DNA of 64,000 nt. It comes from Prosthecobacter fusiformis. GTDB lineage: Bacteria; Verrucomicrobiota; Verrucomicrobiia; Verrucomicrobiales; Verrucomicrobiaceae. Location: the NCBI RefSeq assembly GCF_004364345.1, contig NZ_SOCA01000003.1, positions 248,001 to 312,000 of the forward strand, in the 5' to 3' direction. The position numbers and the translations under genes were made by a program. The first letter of the stretch is position 1. Every line of letters begins with the position of its first letter. The notes beneath the pieces are model-generated. The model saw only the letters and a program-made list of their open reading frames with translations. It was not told the origin of the DNA and made no database searches. Below are positions 63,660 through 64,000 of the stretch, piece after piece.

Positions 63660-64000
63660 ATGCTTCCTGAGCACTCCCCCTTTTCACCTGACCTCCGCCG
63701 GGCCTTGGATGGCCTCCTCGCGAGTTTCACACCTGCCCAGCGCTTCTGGCTCGCCGGTTATTTGTCCGCAGGGGATGCCGCTCCAGCCGTCGCCGTTCCG
63801 ACCGCTGCCGCCTTAAAGCTCACCATCCTTTACGGGTCCGAGTCCGGGAACTCTGAGAAGCTCGCCGATCTCTCCGCCAAAGAGGCTAAAAAACGCGGTT
63901 TCATCCCCACGGTCAAAAACATGGCCGACATCAAGCCGGCTGATCTTACCAAGATCGAAAACCTCCTGGTCATCATCAGCACCTGGGGTGATGGCGAACC
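63660..64000 (+). CDS. cysJ: Sulfite reductase flavoprotein (CysJ-like), N-terminal part; 3' end outside the window
   Basis: The ATG at 63660 opens a frame that runs off the window end (113 codons and two bases). The first ~50 residues contain FTPAQRFWLAGYLSAGDAA, as in CysJ-type N-termini, and a flavodoxin domain follows: LTILYGSESGNSEKLADLSAKEA and LLVIISTWGDGE with the FMN-binding loops. The full protein should carry FMN and FAD/NADPH modules and pass electrons to sulfite reductase. Only the flavodoxin start is visible, so a related diflavin reductase remains possible. Confidence 0.8.
   Translation, partial: MLPEHSPFSPDLRRALDGLLASFTPAQRFWLAGYLSAGDAAPAVAVPTAAALKLTILYGSESGNSEKLADLSAKEAKKRGFIPTVKNMADIKPADLTKIENLLVIISTWGDGE

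Overview
The window looks like chromosomal DNA of a Verrucomicrobiota bacterium, probably close to Prosthecobacter or Verrucomicrobium. This is inferred from gene content: two S1 sulfatases, a TIGR03790-type protein, a CE7 esterase, an M64-type peptidase with Ig-like domains, a flotillin next to a very large AAA ATPase, and many secreted proteins or lipoproteins of unknown family. The DNA is GC-rich and most genes have long antisense shadow frames. No rRNA, tRNA, CRISPR array, insertion sequence or prophage was found.

Layout. 1-4.1 kb: chaperone block with the 3' end of dnaK, a lipoprotein, groES and groEL, ending in a hairpin-rich stretch and a perfect intrinsic terminator. 4.2-7.3 kb: a DUF3820-like protein, a KDPG aldolase (eda), and a glucosamine-6-phosphate deaminase fused to a PIG-L/LmbE-like domain that has lost its metal-binding motifs. 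7.3-11.1 kb: a Dabb protein, an isolated nuoA, an unknown secreted protein, an exported DJ-1/PfpI protein and a type II NADH dehydrogenase. 11.1-20.2 kb: a CE7 esterase, a pseudokinase-TPR membrane protein, an M32 carboxypeptidase, RecQ, a dienelactone hydrolase and a lone Pycsar-effector-like (PycTM) membrane protein. 20.4-29.6 kb: lpdA, a small membrane protein, a leftward run of five genes (MBL hydrolase, TIGR03790, DUF1990, YndJ-like, CX5R phosphatase), tcdA, a lipoprotein and a protein with a repeated RRAE tail. 29.6-32.4 kb: a Doc/AbrB toxin-antitoxin pair with a recognisable promoter, two tiny lipoproteins, and a Ser/Thr kinase fused to a response-regulator receiver domain. 32.6-41 kb: a secreted barrel-like protein, two sulfatases, CorA, a D-threonine-aldolase-family enzyme, a LamG-like secreted protein and RF3. 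41.2-45 kb: a membrane-anchored protein and an M64-type peptidase. 45.1-53 kb: an NfeD/YqiJ-like protein, a flotillin and a 1680-residue DUF3686-type ATPase, with a 71-bp palindromic element just before the ATPase. 53-62.6 kb: a metal-homeostasis block with a His-rich exported protein, TolC, DUF3147, an RND adaptor, an RND pump, a small exported Cys protein, another His-rich protein and a Zn/Cd-type P-type ATPase. 62.6-63.66 kb: about 1 kb without a convincing gene but rich in inverted repeats and in copies of TCCCCAT. After 63.66 kb: the 5' end of a CysJ-like sulfite reductase flavoprotein.

The items most likely to repay follow-up are the NfeD-flotillin-giant ATPase set with its embedded palindromic element, the lone PycTM-like protein with a CRP-like palindrome in its upstream region, the proteins with lost or rearranged catalytic modules (NagB fused to a degenerate LmbE, pseudokinase-TPR, kinase-REC), and the non-coding RNA-like region after groEL.
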